Shown here: positions 9,374-18,100 of the stretch, piece by piece | Layout: every line of letters starts with the position of its first letter | Position numbering within the stretch: the first letter of the stretch is position 1 | The notes under the pieces: model-generated | What the model saw: only the letters and a program-made list of their open reading frames with translations | The model's database searches: none | Told to the model about the DNA's origin: nothing | Assembly (NCBI GenBank): GCA_963735445.1 | Contig: CAVTLC010000016.1 | Coordinates: 13,506-77,505, forward strand | Length of the DNA: 64,000 nt | Direction of reading: 5' to 3' | Source: AP-15 sp963735445 | GTDB lineage: Bacteria; Pseudomonadota; Alphaproteobacteria; ATCC43930; CGMCC-115725 | Translations under genes and position numbers: made by a program

Positions 9374-9389
9374 GAGCAGCTCGCTGCTC
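9374..9389. promoter_or_regulatory. 16-bp palindrome in a divergent intergenic region
   Basis: GAGCAGCTCGCTGCTC consists of perfect 7-base arms round a 2-base centre. It lies between the leftward tautomerase (start 9325) and the rightward winged-helix regulator (start 9522), about 50 bases from the tautomerase start. This is the place for an operator, possibly of the neighbouring regulator; no footprint evidence exists. Confidence 0.35.
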
Positions 9390-9521
9390 TCGCTTTACCT
9401 GCACGCTCTATATGACGATAACGCGGTCAAAAGACTTTGAGAGATGTATGATTTACTCTTGAGAGGAACTTGATTATTTGTTGGGAACGGCTTCGCAGCC
9501 CGGGTTTGGGAGCGCGCCAAC

Positions 9522-11099
9522 ATGCGATTTCTGTTTGCCGATTGCATACTCGATACCGACCGGCGCGAATTGCGGCGCGGCACTGAGCCTGTTGCCGTCG
9601 AGCCGCAGGTGTTCGACCTGCTGATCCACCTGGTGCAGAACCGCGACCACGTCGTCAGCAAGGACGACCTCATCGCCTCGGTCTGGGACGGCCGGATCGT
9701 CTCGGATTCGACATTGACGAGCCGCATCAACGCCGCGCGAAAGGCGGTCGGCGACAGCGGCGAAGAGCAAAAGCTGATCCGCACAATTGCGCGCCGAGGC
9801 TTTCGCTTTGTCGGCGCCGTCCAAACGCAATCCAATGGCGGCGAACCGGCCCCTGCCGTCGGCCCGCCGCCGGACGAACTCCATGAGCCGTCGCGACCAG
9901 CCTTGCCGCCGCACGACCGACCCGCCATCGCCGTACTACCCTTCATCAATATGAGCGGCGATCCGGAGCAGGAATATTTTTCCGACGGGATCACCGAGGA
10001 CATCATCACCGGGCTGTCCAAGTTGCGCTGGTTCTTTGTGATCGCGCGCAACTCTTCGTTCATCTACAAAGGTGTCGCCGTCCACATGAAGCAAGTCGCC
10101 GAAGAACTCGGCGTCGGCTATGTGGTCGAGGGCAGCGTGCGCAGAAGCGGCGACCGCGTGCGTATCACAGCGCAGCTCAACGACACCGCAACCGGCAGCC
10201 ACATCTGGGCGGAACGCTATGATCGGAGCCTCGTCGAGGTGTTCGCGGTGCAAGACGAGATCACTGAGGCCATCGTCGCCGCAATCGAGCCGCAGCTTTA
10301 TGCCAGCGAAAGCTTTCGTGCCCAGCGCAAACCGCCGGACAGCATGGATGCCTGGGATCTCGTCATGCGCGGGCTATCGCATTACTGGCGGCTGACCCGT
10401 CAGGATAATGTCGTTGCCCAGGCGCTGCTGGAGAAGGCGGTCGCAATTGACCCGAATTACGGCCAAGCGCTCGGAGTCCTTGCCGCCAGTTATACATTCA
10501 GCTGCCACATGGGCTGGGCCGACAGGGGGACCGCCGTGCCGATGGCCGAACGCGCGGCAGCGGCCGCGATCCAGGTGGACAGCGAAGACCCGTGGGCGCA
10601 TCAGGCGCTTGGCTGCGTCTATCTGTTCACCCGCCGCTTTGACGACTCTCTGGCCGAGTTCGAGTTGGCGTTGCGCCTGAACCCGAATTTCTCGCTGGCT
10701 CAGGCCTATTACGGTCTTGCGCTGGCCTATTGCGGCCGGTGTGACGAGGCCGACCGGGCCGCCCAACGCGCGCTTCGTTTGAGTCCGCGCGACCCATTTT
10801 CGGCGATCTATTTAGGCATTGCCGCCTATGCCCAGTTTGTTGGGTGCGATTATCCGGAAGCGATGCGGCTGGCGCGCGAAGCCATCCGCCAGCGCGGCGA
10901 CTTCGTCGGCGCGCATCGGGTATTTACCGCTGCCGCCGCCATGGCCGGACACGCCGAGATTGCCGCGGCGGCACTCCAGGAATTACGCCGCGCGCAGCCC
11001 AATATCTCGCTCGCCTGGATCGCGAACGAAATGCCAATCATGCAGGGCAGCGAGCTGGAGCATTATTTGGCAGCCTTTCGCCGCGCAGGCTTGGACTGA
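9522..11099 (+). CDS. Winged-helix (OmpR/CadC type) regulator with TolB-like and TPR domains
   Basis: 525-residue protein. Residues 1-105 form a PhoB/OmpR-type DNA-binding winged helix (VEPQVFDLLIHLVQNRDHVVSKDDLIASVW, then IRTIARRGFRFVG). After a Pro-rich linker, residues ~130-260 match the TolB/FlgO-like domain found in bacterial adenylate-cyclase-like regulators (IAVLPFINMSGDPEQEYFSDGITEDIITGLSKL). The rest is TPR-like helices (ALGCVYLFTRRFDDSLAEFELALRLNPN). No catalytic cyclase domain is present and no transmembrane helix is obvious, unlike CadC. Such proteins are common in rhizobia with unknown signals. The start is at the first ATG giving the complete winged helix. Confidence 0.85.
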   Translation: MRFLFADCILDTDRRELRRGTEPVAVEPQVFDLLIHLVQNRDHVVSKDDLIASVWDGRIVSDSTLTSRINAARKAVGDSGEEQKLIRTIARRGFRFVGAVQTQSNGGEPAPAVGPPPDELHEPSRPALPPHDRPAIAVLPFINMSGDPEQEYFSDGITEDIITGLSKLRWFFVIARNSSFIYKGVAVHMKQVAEELGVGYVVEGSVRRSGDRVRITAQLNDTATGSHIWAERYDRSLVEVFAVQDEITEAIVAAIEPQLYASESFRAQRKPPDSMDAWDLVMRGLSHYWRLTRQDNVVAQALLEKAVAIDPNYGQALGVLAASYTFSCHMGWADRGTAVPMAERAAAAAIQVDSEDPWAHQALGCVYLFTRRFDDSLAEFELALRLNPNFSLAQAYYGLALAYCGRCDEADRAAQRALRLSPRDPFSAIYLGIAAYAQFVGCDYPEAMRLAREAIRQRGDFVGAHRVFTAAAAMAGHAEIAAAALQELRRAQPNISLAWIANEMPIMQGSELEHYLAAFRRAGLD

Positions 11100-11150
11100 C
11101 TTTTGTTCGTAGCGGTACGATTTTAACGCTTAGTACCATTCTTTCCGTCA

Positions 11151-11168
11151 TTCCCGCAAAAGCGGGAA
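11151..11168. repeat. Short dispersed palindromic repeat
   Basis: TTCCCGC and GCGGGAA arms enclose AAAA, in the context cgtcaTTCCCGCAAAAGCGGGAAcccag. This word is widespread in intergenic DNA of alphaproteobacteria. It lies between two convergent genes (regulator end 11099, LysR end 11257) and can also act as a bidirectional terminator. Confidence 0.6.
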
Positions 11169-11256
11169 CCCAGGAGAAGCGCTGACATAGCGGCTCCCTG
11201 TTCAGGCAGGGGCGGGCGGCCCGCACTTTCGCCGGGGCGACGAATGGGAATTTCAC

Positions 11257-12159
11257 CTACGGACCGAATTTAGCACGAAGACCGCTGGCGGCATGGTCGA
11301 GAAACGTGCGGATCTTGGCAGGGAGGTGGCGGCCTTGCGGATGCACGATGTGTATCGGTAAGGCCGGCGGCTCGTATTCGGCTAGGACCGTCTGCAATTG
11401 GCCAGCCGCTGCGTGCGGTTCTGCCTGATAGGACAGGATGCAGGTGAGCCCCAAACCGTCGAGCGCGGCGTCCGCTGCCGCAGCGGTCGTGTTCACCACC
11501 AGCCGCGGCGTGACGGCGACCGAATTGACACCGCTCGGACCGTGAAACGACCAGCGGTCAGGAATGGGTGTGACGGCTGTGCACGCCACCACACTGTGCT
11601 TGCCGAGATCGCGCGGCGTCATTGGCGCGCCGTGGCGGGCAATGTATTGCGGAGCGGCACAAACGATGCGTCGGACCTGCCCGACACGCACCGCCCGCAG
11701 TGAAGAGTCCGGCAACTGGCCAATCCTAACGCCCAGATCGAGCCCTTCTTCCACCAATGAGACAACCCGGTCGAGCAACAGCAGCCGAACAGTGACATGC
11801 GGGTATTGCCGAGAAAGCTCTTGCACGAGAGGCAGTACGTGGAGCCGACCGAACATGACGGGCGCGGTTACATTTATCCAGCCGCGCGGCTGGACCCGCT
11901 CGTCCAAATTCACCGTCTGGAGCTCGTCGTAGGCTGCCAGCAGCTGCCGACAGCTTTCGAGATAGCGCACGCCGGCATCGGTTAGCGCCACCGAGCGGGT
12001 CGTCCGATTGAAAAGCCGGGTTTGCAGATGCTCCTCGAGCGCCGCGACCGCCCGGGTGACGGAAGCCGGCGAACGACCCAACTGTCGCGCGGCTTCGCCG
12101 AAGCTTTGCTGCTCCGCTACGGCGACGAAGATCGTCAGGGCGTCGAGCCGATCCTTCAT
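11257..12159 (-). CDS. LysR-family transcriptional regulator
   Basis: 300-residue LTTR. The N-terminal winged helix-turn-helix reads LDALTIFVAVAEQQSFGEAARQLGRSPASVTRAVAALEEHLQTRLFNRTTRSVALT; the C-terminal two-lobe effector domain contains RGWINVTAPVMFGRLHVLPLV, typical of the branch close to AaeR/PtxR-like regulators. The ATG at 12159 starts at the canonical position for the domain; an open frame reaches a TTG 20 codons upstream but adds an atypical extension. It is transcribed away from the hydrolase at 12310, the usual layout when an LTTR controls its divergent neighbour. Confidence 0.88.
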   Translation of the reverse strand: MKDRLDALTIFVAVAEQQSFGEAARQLGRSPASVTRAVAALEEHLQTRLFNRTTRSVALTDAGVRYLESCRQLLAAYDELQTVNLDERVQPRGWINVTAPVMFGRLHVLPLVQELSRQYPHVTVRLLLLDRVVSLVEEGLDLGVRIGQLPDSSLRAVRVGQVRRIVCAAPQYIARHGAPMTPRDLGKHSVVACTAVTPIPDRWSFHGPSGVNSVAVTPRLVVNTTAAAADAALDGLGLTCILSYQAEPHAAAGQLQTVLAEYEPPALPIHIVHPQGRHLPAKIRTFLDHAASGLRAKFGP

Positions 12160-12180
12160 ATTGTTGCGCGAAGTGAAATA

Positions 12181-12195
12181 GAGAAACGCGTTCTC
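12181..12195. promoter_or_regulatory. Candidate LysR operator dyad
   Basis: GAGAA-ACGCG-TTCTC is a 5-base perfect dyad with a 5-base centre, 22 bases upstream of the LysR start and in the 150-base space shared with the divergent hydrolase. Its spacing is compatible with an LTTR recognition dyad, but no second half-site was identified. Confidence 0.35.
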
Positions 12196-12309
12196 GCTCA
12201 ATTCAGTTGTCGACTGCAACCGCCATCTTCCGCCTTGGACAACAGAGCCACGGGACCGACATCCACTTCCCGCGGTCTGCGTTCACATTCCTCATCAGGC
12301 GAGCGGCCT

Positions 12310-13191
12310 ATGACCGGCATTAATTACCGAACGACGGAAATCGACGGTCTCAAAATATTCTACCGCGAAGCAGGCCGGGCCGACGCTCCGGCATTGCTTT
12401 TGCTGCATGGCTTTCCAAGCGCCAGCCACATGTTCCGGGACTTGATCCCGCGCCTCGCCGATCGCTTTCACCTCGTGGCCCCCGATCTGCCAGGTTTTGG
12501 TCAGTCGGACATGCCGTCCCGCGATAACTTCACCTATACGTTCGACAATTTGGCCGGGGCGATCGACCGTTTTACTGAAGCAGTCGGTTTAAAGCGGTTC
12601 GCGATTTACATTTTCGATTATGGCGCGCCGGTCGGCTTGCGCATTGCCGCGAAGCACCCTGAGCGGATCACTGCCATTATCTCCCAAAACGGCAACGCTT
12701 ATGAGGAGGGGCTGAGCGAGGGCTGGAACCCAATTCAGGCCTATTGGCGTGAGCCTACTCAGGCGAACCGCGACGCCCTGCGCGGCTTCCTGACGCCAGA
12801 GACAACGCTCTTCCAATACACCCATGGCGTGGCCGATCCCTCGCTCGTGTCGCCGGATGGCCGTTCGCTCGACGATTATTATCTCGCTCGGCCGGGAGCG
12901 CACGAAGTACAGCTCGATCTACTGCTGGATTATGCCAGCAATATCGCTCTTTACCCTGACTTCCACGCTTACTTCCGAAAATACCAGCCGCCGTTTCTGG
13001 CGGTATGGGGCAGGAACGACCCGTTTTTTCTGCCCGCGGGAGCCGAAGCGTTCAAGCGCGACATCCCCGGCGCTGATGTCCGCTTCTTCGACACCGGTCA
13101 CTTTGCGTTGGAGACGCACTCTGCGGAAATTGCGACAGCCATTCGCGACTTCCTCGACCGGGCGCTTGATCAGTCATCCGGGGACACGTAA
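12310..13191 (+). CDS. Alpha/beta hydrolase, haloalkane dehalogenase/epoxide hydrolase-like
   Basis: 293-residue alpha/beta hydrolase. Oxyanion motif LLLHGFPSASHMF, nucleophile elbow FDYGAPVG with Asp103 in the position where haloalkane dehalogenases and epoxide hydrolases use Asp, acid in the GRNDPFF strand, and base in DTGHFALETH. Asp rather than Ser as nucleophile points to ester-intermediate chemistry on epoxides, haloalkanes or fluoroacetate-like substrates. The ATG at 12310 gives the normal family N-terminus; the open frame extends upstream without meaning. Divergent from the LysR gene and followed after 86 bases by the PEP-mutase-family gene, probably one regulon. Confidence 0.87.
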   Translation: MTGINYRTTEIDGLKIFYREAGRADAPALLLLHGFPSASHMFRDLIPRLADRFHLVAPDLPGFGQSDMPSRDNFTYTFDNLAGAIDRFTEAVGLKRFAIYIFDYGAPVGLRIAAKHPERITAIISQNGNAYEEGLSEGWNPIQAYWREPTQANRDALRGFLTPETTLFQYTHGVADPSLVSPDGRSLDDYYLARPGAHEVQLDLLLDYASNIALYPDFHAYFRKYQPPFLAVWGRNDPFFLPAGAEAFKRDIPGADVRFFDTGHFALETHSAEIATAIRDFLDRALDQSSGDT

Positions 13192-13277
13192 CGCGCTCGG
13201 CGCCTCAACCCAATCGTGGGTCGGAGTATACCCAAAGGTCAGCACCAGACCCGCCACGACTCGAAAGGATTTCAGCC

Positions 13278-14114
13278 ATGAACCATTCACCACATACCAC
13301 CGCTCAGAAAGTCGAGACGTTTCGCGCGCTGCATGCGGCTCCGGGAAGTTTCCTGATCGCCAATGCCTGGGATGCGGGATCGGCGAAACTGCTGCAAGGA
13401 CTTGGCTTTTCCGCATTGGCCACCTCTTCCGGAGCGGAAGCAGGCGTGTTGGGAAGGGTTGATGGCGCGGTTACCCGGGACGAGGCGTTGACGCATGCGA
13501 AGGCGATCGTCGATGCGGTCGACTTGCCTGTTTCCGCCGATCTGGAAAACTGTTTCGCCGACCGGCCGGAGGACGCCGCGCGGACTATCGCCATGGCGGT
13601 GGAAATCGGCCTCGCCGGCGGGTCGATCGAGGATGCGACAGGGGATCCGACGAAGCCTCTGTACGACGCCGGGTTCGCCGCCGAGCGGGTCGCAGCAGCG
13701 GTGGCGGCGGCGCGCGCGGCCGGGCTTCCCTTCGTCCTAACGGCTCGCACTGAAAGCTTTCTGTACGGCAATACGGACCTCGCTGACGTGATTCGCCGCT
13801 TACAGGCGTTCGAGGCAGCCGGTGCGGATGTACTGATGGCGCCTGGCCTGCCGGACCTCGACGCGGTTCGCGCCGTCTGTGCCGCGCTGACGAAGCCGGT
13901 CAACTTCATGGCCGGTATTCGCGGCAAATCCTTCACCGTGAAGGAACTGACCGATGCCGGTGTGAAGCGGATCAGCTTCGCAACGTCGCTGTTCCGTGTG
14001 GCTATGACCGGCGTAATGGCGGCGGCGACCGAGGTACGGGACCGTGGCACTTTCACCTACCTCGATCACACGATGCCGACGGGGGAGTGGAATCGGTTCA
14101 TGGCGGGTTCCTAG
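13278..14114 (+). CDS. Isocitrate lyase/PEP mutase superfamily enzyme
   Basis: 278-residue TIM-barrel enzyme of the ICL/PEPM superfamily (2-methylisocitrate lyase, oxaloacetate decarboxylase and phosphonate mutases). Visible motifs are LIANAWDAGSAKLLQGLGFSALATSSGAEA, the metal-binding PVSADLENCFAD, GGSIEDATG, TARTESFLYG and LMAPGLPDLDAV. The superfamily Cys is present in NCF, so carbon-carbon lyase or decarboxylase activity on a 2-oxo/2-hydroxy diacid is more likely than phosphonate chemistry. An AAAGGA element precedes the ATG. Likely co-regulated with the upstream hydrolase. Confidence 0.85.
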   Translation: MNHSPHTTAQKVETFRALHAAPGSFLIANAWDAGSAKLLQGLGFSALATSSGAEAGVLGRVDGAVTRDEALTHAKAIVDAVDLPVSADLENCFADRPEDAARTIAMAVEIGLAGGSIEDATGDPTKPLYDAGFAAERVAAAVAAARAAGLPFVLTARTESFLYGNTDLADVIRRLQAFEAAGADVLMAPGLPDLDAVRAVCAALTKPVNFMAGIRGKSFTVKELTDAGVKRISFATSLFRVAMTGVMAAATEVRDRGTFTYLDHTMPTGEWNRFMAGS

Positions 14115-14454
14115 GCGGGCTTGCTCCAGTGCCCGATTTCAATCCCTTGCCGCAAATGTCGACCGATGTCCATTTCAGCTTCTTCGGCGGTTTTGTATTC
14201 GGCACACCCGGCTTTCCTCTATTGGACGTGCCGCTGCAGACCGTCGCTAATGAATTCGCCGCTGGCCGCTACAAGCAAAACTGTCCCGAGTGTTTCGCTT
14301 TGAGGACATTCAAGAAGCGCACCGGGTTATGGAAGCAAACCAGGCCGGTGGCAAAATGGTGGTGCTCGTCAGAGCAATAGAATTTATTGAATCACGTATC
14401 CGAACGGTCCTTCAGAGACCGCAAACGCGTTTTGCAGAGCGCGCACGTTCATAA
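14115..14454 (+). pseudogene. C-terminal remnant of a zinc-type alcohol dehydrogenase/quinone reductase
   Basis: Only the last ~90 residues of a medium-chain dehydrogenase remain. Frame 2 carries GLAPVPDFNPLPQM and FVFGTPGFPLLDVPLQTVANEFAAGRYK; after a single-base loss near 14277 frame 1 carries LSRVFRFEDIQEAHRVMEANQAGGKMVVLV, the standard end of the family. The catalytic and Rossmann domains are absent, and the homology begins at the stop codon of the preceding gene, so this is a deletion scar, not an assembly error alone. The rest of the stretch to 14539 holds nothing else recognisable. Confidence 0.75.
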
Positions 14455-14539
14455 CCCGCCGGCGCGCGGTTGTCTCGGGAGTAAAGGAGAGCTCCGGCCG
14501 GGTCGGCCCAAATGATCGACCTCGTATATGGAGGGAGTT

Positions 14540-15935
14540 ATGCCTCAACCAGAACGGTTCGAAGTTTTGATCCTTGGCAGCGGATTTGGGGGCAAGCTGC
14601 TGGCTTGGCATATGGCGCGATCGGGCCGGCGGACTGCTGTGGTCGAGCGCCGATGGATCGGGGGCTCCTGCCCCAACATCGCCTGTTTACCCAGCAAGAA
14701 TGAGATTTGGAGTGCTCGGATCGCGCATCAGACGCGTCACGCGGGACAGTTCGGCACGATAATCACCGGCTCGGTGACGACCGACATGACGAAGGTTCGC
14801 CAACGCAAGCGCGACATGGTCGACCGCGAGATTGCCTTGCATTTGCAGAATTATAAGGAGAGCGGCGCCGAGTTGATTATGGGAAGCGGCCGGTTTGTGG
14901 CGCCGAAAATGGTCGAGGTCAGCCTGAATGCTGGCGGCACGCGACTATTGGCGGCAGACCAGATTTTCCTCAACCTCGGAACGCACGCGGCGATGCCGAA
15001 GGTTTCAGGCCTCGAAGCAGCACAGCCTCTGACGCATATCGAAGCGCTCGAACTCGATTATCTGCCGTCACATTTGGTGGTGCTCGGCGGTGGTTATGTC
15101 GGTCTCGAATTGGCCCAGGCTTACCGTCGCTTTGGTAGTCGCGTGACAGTGATCGAGCCCGGATCTCAGCTAATGAGCCGCGAAGATCCCGATATCTCCG
15201 CTGAAATTCAGCGAATTCTAAGCAATGAAGGGATCGAATTCTTGATCGCGGCCCAGCCTCTCGCCGTGCACGGCCGATCCGGCGACAATGTCACGGTTAC
15301 GGTTCGCACACCCTCGGGCGAGCGCAAGATCGAGGGGAGCGATATCCTGGTCGCAACAGGGCGCATCCCTAACACTGCCGGCATCGGACTCGAGGAGGCC
15401 GGTGTCGCATTGGACGATCGCGGCTACATCAGCGTCAATGAGCGCCTGGAGACGACCGCACCCAATGTTTGGGCTATTGGGGAATGCGCCGGCAGTCCCA
15501 CAGTTTACCCACGTCTCGATCGATGATTTTCGGATCATCAGGGACAATCTCGCCGGGGCGAACCGCAGCACGCGCGACCGGCTGGTTCCGTACTGCATGT
15601 TTACCGAACCCCCACTTGCTCGCGTTGGATTGAACGAGCGCGAAGCGCAGCATCGCAATATCCCCGTGCGCGCCGCGAGGCTGCCGATGAGCGCGGTGCG
15701 ACGGACCGCGACAACGGATGAAACCGACGGCTTTATGAAAGTTCTCGTGTCAGCAAATGACGACCGCATCCTTGGCTTCACGATGATCGGAGCCGAGGCC
15801 GGCGAGGTGATGGCCGTGGTGCAGACGGCGATGCTGGCGGAACTGCCGTATCCAAGGCTACGCGACGCGATCCTGGCGCACCCGACCATGGCAGAAGGGC
15901 TGGGCGACCTCTTCGCGCGCGTACCCGCCCGATAA
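14540..15935 (+). CDS. FAD-dependent pyridine nucleotide-disulfide oxidoreductase (mercuric reductase/LPD-like), apparent frameshift
   Basis: Class I flavin disulfide reductase, 464 residues after correction. N-terminal FAD motif ILGSGFGGKLLAWHMA, redox-active disulfide in GGSCPNIACLPSKN (two Cys four residues apart), NAD-binding LVVLGGGYVGLELAQAYRRFG, second FAD motif NVWAIGECAG. The frame changes near 15500 through one extra A; the C-terminal dimerisation domain (TEPPLARVGLNEREA, AILAHPTMAEGL with the active-site His) continues in frame 3. The start at 14540 follows GGAGGGAG; an upstream ATG at 14528 is less likely. Closest in look to mercuric-reductase-like proteins of unknown substrate; the N-terminal HMA and C-terminal CC of true MerA are absent. 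Confidence 0.8.
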
Positions 15936-15963
15936 CGCGCTCTCGGAAACGCAACTTCAGCTC

Positions 15964-16052
15964 GTAGGATGGGCTGAGCCCCGCGAAGCCCATCATCGAC
16001 AGCCGAGATCGATGGGCTTTTCCCGGCTCGCGCCGAGTTCAGCCCATCCTAC
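15964..16052. repeat. 89-bp palindromic intergenic repeat (MITE-like)
   Basis: Terminal arms GTAGGATGGGCTGA (15964-15977) and TCAGCCCATCCTAC (16039-16052) are perfectly inverted, with nested GAAGCCCATC/GATGGGCTT arms inside, so the whole can fold as a long hairpin. GTAGGATGGG-type elements are dispersed in many alphaproteobacterial and other proteobacterial genomes. It lies between the convergent reductase and cobT ends. No coding capacity. Confidence 0.7.
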
Positions 16053-16070
16053 AGGCTCTTGGCTGATTGG

Positions 16071-17924
16071 TCAGGCGGCGCGGCGGTGGCGGCTCTTGAC
16101 GCGGGTGCCGTCGCCGCGCTCTTCGTCAAAGAGTTCGGCGAGTTTTTCGAGCATGACGCCGCCCAATTGCTCGGCGTCGACGATCGTCACCGCGCGGCGG
16201 TAATAACGGGTCACGTCATGGCCAATGCCGATCGCGATCAGCTCGACCTCTTTCAGGCGCTCGATGTCGCGGATGACCTCGCGCAGGTGCTTTTCGAGAT
16301 AGTTGCCGGGATTGACCGACAACGTCGAATCGTCAACCGGGGCGCCGTCGGAAATCACCATCAGGATGCGGCGCTGCTCGGGGCGCTCACGCAGCCGGTT
16401 GTGGGCCCAGGCGAGCGCCTCGCCATCGATGTTTTCCTTGAGGATGCCCTCGCGCAGCATCAGGCCGAGATTGCGCCGGGCGCGGCGCCACGGCATGTCG
16501 GCGTCCTTGTAGACGATGTGCCTGAGATCGTTGAGCCGGCCGGGATTGGCGGGTTTGCCGGCGGTAATCCAGCGCTCGCGCGACTGGCCGCCTTTCCAGG
16601 CGCGGGTCGTAAAGCCGAGGATCTCGACCTTGACCGCACAGCGTTCGAGGGTGCGCGCCAGGATGTCGGCGCTCATTGCCGCAACGGTGATCGGGCGGCC
16701 GCGCATCGAGCCCGAATTGTCGATCAGCAAGGTGACGACGGTGTCGCGGAAATCGGTCTCCTGCTCCTGCTTGTAGGCGAGCGGCAGGATCGGGTTGGCG
16801 ACGACACGCGACAGGCGGGCGGCGTCGAGCAGCCCCTCTTCGAGATCGAATTCCCACGACCGGGTCTGCTTCGCCAACAACCGGCGCTGCAGCCGGTTGG
16901 CGAGCCGGGCGATGACGCTCTGCAGATGCGAGAGCTGCTGGTCGAGCAGTTGGCGCAGGCGCGACAATTCGTCGGGGTCGCACAGCTCGTGCGCCTCGAT
17001 GACTTCGTCGGCGGCGGTGCTAAAGGCGCGATAGATCGCGGTGTCGTCATTGCGGCCGCGCGGCATGGTGCCGGGGCGGCCCGGCCGGCCGGGATCATCA
17101 TCGCTCGACCCCGGCATCATCTCGCCGTCGCCGGCTTCGGCCTCGTCCTGCGCGTCTTCGGCGGCGCCGTCCGCGGGCGAGCCATCGGGCGAGGGCTGCG
17201 CGCCGGTGGTCGACCCGTCGCCCTCGTTCTGGTTTTCGCCGTCGGCTTCCTCGCCGTCCTGCTGCTCGTCGTTTTCCGAGGACTCGTCCATCTCGCCGAG
17301 ATCGATGTCGAGATCCTGCAGCATGCGCCGGGTCACCCGCGCATAATCATCCTGGTCGGTTATCGAGCGGTCGAGTTCGCCGAGATCGCGGGCGATCCGC
17401 GGCTCGAGCCATGGCCGCCACAGATCGACGACCTTGCGCGCCGCGGGCGGCGGCGGTTCGCGCGTCAAGGCTTCGCGGGTCAACAGGCGCACCGCCTCGG
17501 CCATCGTGCTTTCGGTGCGCTCGGTGATGCGCTCAAAGCCCTGGCGGCGGTATTGCTCGTCGAGCATCGCCGCGAGATTGGAGGCGACGCCGGTCATCCG
17601 CCGCGCACCCAATGCCTCGACCCGCGCCTGCTCGACCGCCTCGAACACCGCGCGCGCCAACGGGCCGCCGGGAGCGCGGCGGCTGTGCACGGTGTCGTCG
17701 TGGTATCGCATACGCAAGGCGAGGCTGTCGGCGGCGCCGCGCAATTGCGCGGTCTCCTCGGCCGGCAAATCGCGCGGCGGGTTGGGCAGGCGGATGCGCG
17801 TGCCGCTGGCGCCGGCGGCTTCGGGGCCAAACCCGACGGTGACGTCGTCGCGCTCGGCGATCGCCCGCAAGGTCGCCGCGGTCGCGCGCTTGAAGATTTC
17901 GGCCGGGGAGAATTCCTGCGCCAT
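16071..17924 (-). CDS. cobT: Aerobic cobaltochelatase subunit CobT
   Basis: Subunit of the ATP-dependent CobNST complex that inserts cobalt into hydrogenobyrinic acid a,c-diamide in aerobic B12 synthesis. 617 residues, normal for the family. N-terminal domain to ~200, then a long acidic Asp/Glu/Gly/Ser-rich linker (~205-290), then a C-terminal von Willebrand A domain with a MIDAS site LLIDNSGSMRGRP. Together with CobS it forms the two-tiered AAA/VWA chaperone-like ring. Reads in the same direction as cobS; cobN is not in the window. The start gives the standard MAQEFSPAEIFKRAT N-terminus. Confidence 0.95.
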   Translation of the reverse strand: MAQEFSPAEIFKRATAATLRAIAERDDVTVGFGPEAAGASGTRIRLPNPPRDLPAEETAQLRGAADSLALRMRYHDDTVHSRRAPGGPLARAVFEAVEQARVEALGARRMTGVASNLAAMLDEQYRRQGFERITERTESTMAEAVRLLTREALTREPPPPAARKVVDLWRPWLEPRIARDLGELDRSITDQDDYARVTRRMLQDLDIDLGEMDESSENDEQQDGEEADGENQNEGDGSTTGAQPSPDGSPADGAAEDAQDEAEAGDGEMMPGSSDDDPGRPGRPGTMPRGRNDDTAIYRAFSTAADEVIEAHELCDPDELSRLRQLLDQQLSHLQSVIARLANRLQRRLLAKQTRSWEFDLEEGLLDAARLSRVVANPILPLAYKQEQETDFRDTVVTLLIDNSGSMRGRPITVAAMSADILARTLERCAVKVEILGFTTRAWKGGQSRERWITAGKPANPGRLNDLRHIVYKDADMPWRRARRNLGLMLREGILKENIDGEALAWAHNRLRERPEQRRILMVISDGAPVDDSTLSVNPGNYLEKHLREVIRDIERLKEVELIAIGIGHDVTRYYRRAVTIVDAEQLGGVMLEKLAELFDEERGDGTRVKSRHRRAA

Positions 17925-17959
17925 CGGGATTACCCAGCAGCTCTACACGATCTCCCTTG

Positions 17960-18048
17960 CCCGGACTTGATCCGGGCATCCACGTCTCGACCCGCCACGG
18001 AGGTCAGGCCGCGGAAAGGCGTGGATGGCCGGGTCGAGCCCGGCCACG
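17960..18048. repeat. Compound palindromic repeat between cobS and cobT
   Basis: CCCGGACTTGATCCGGG (17960-17976) is a hairpin; GCATCCACG next to it pairs with CGTGGATGGC near 18020; GCCGGGTCGAGCCCGGC (18028-18044) is a second hairpin. This CCCGGA..TCCGGGCATCCACG element is a well-known dispersed repeat in Rhizobiales-like genomes. It occupies most of the 176 bases between the two co-directional genes and may separate their expression. Confidence 0.65.
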
Positions 18049-18100
18049 GGGACCGGGGTTGGTGTCGTTGAGAAATGCGCATCGCTTTATGGCGCGAGGC

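Noticed and set aside
14540..15935. Mercuric reductase (merA)
   Set aside because: The C-terminal vicinal Cys pair and the HMA domain are absent and no mer genes are near; only the superfamily is supported.
16059..18071. 670-codon open frame on the + strand opposite cobT
   Set aside because: Antisense shadow of a GC-rich gene; the minus strand has full CobT motifs including MIDAS, the plus frame has none.
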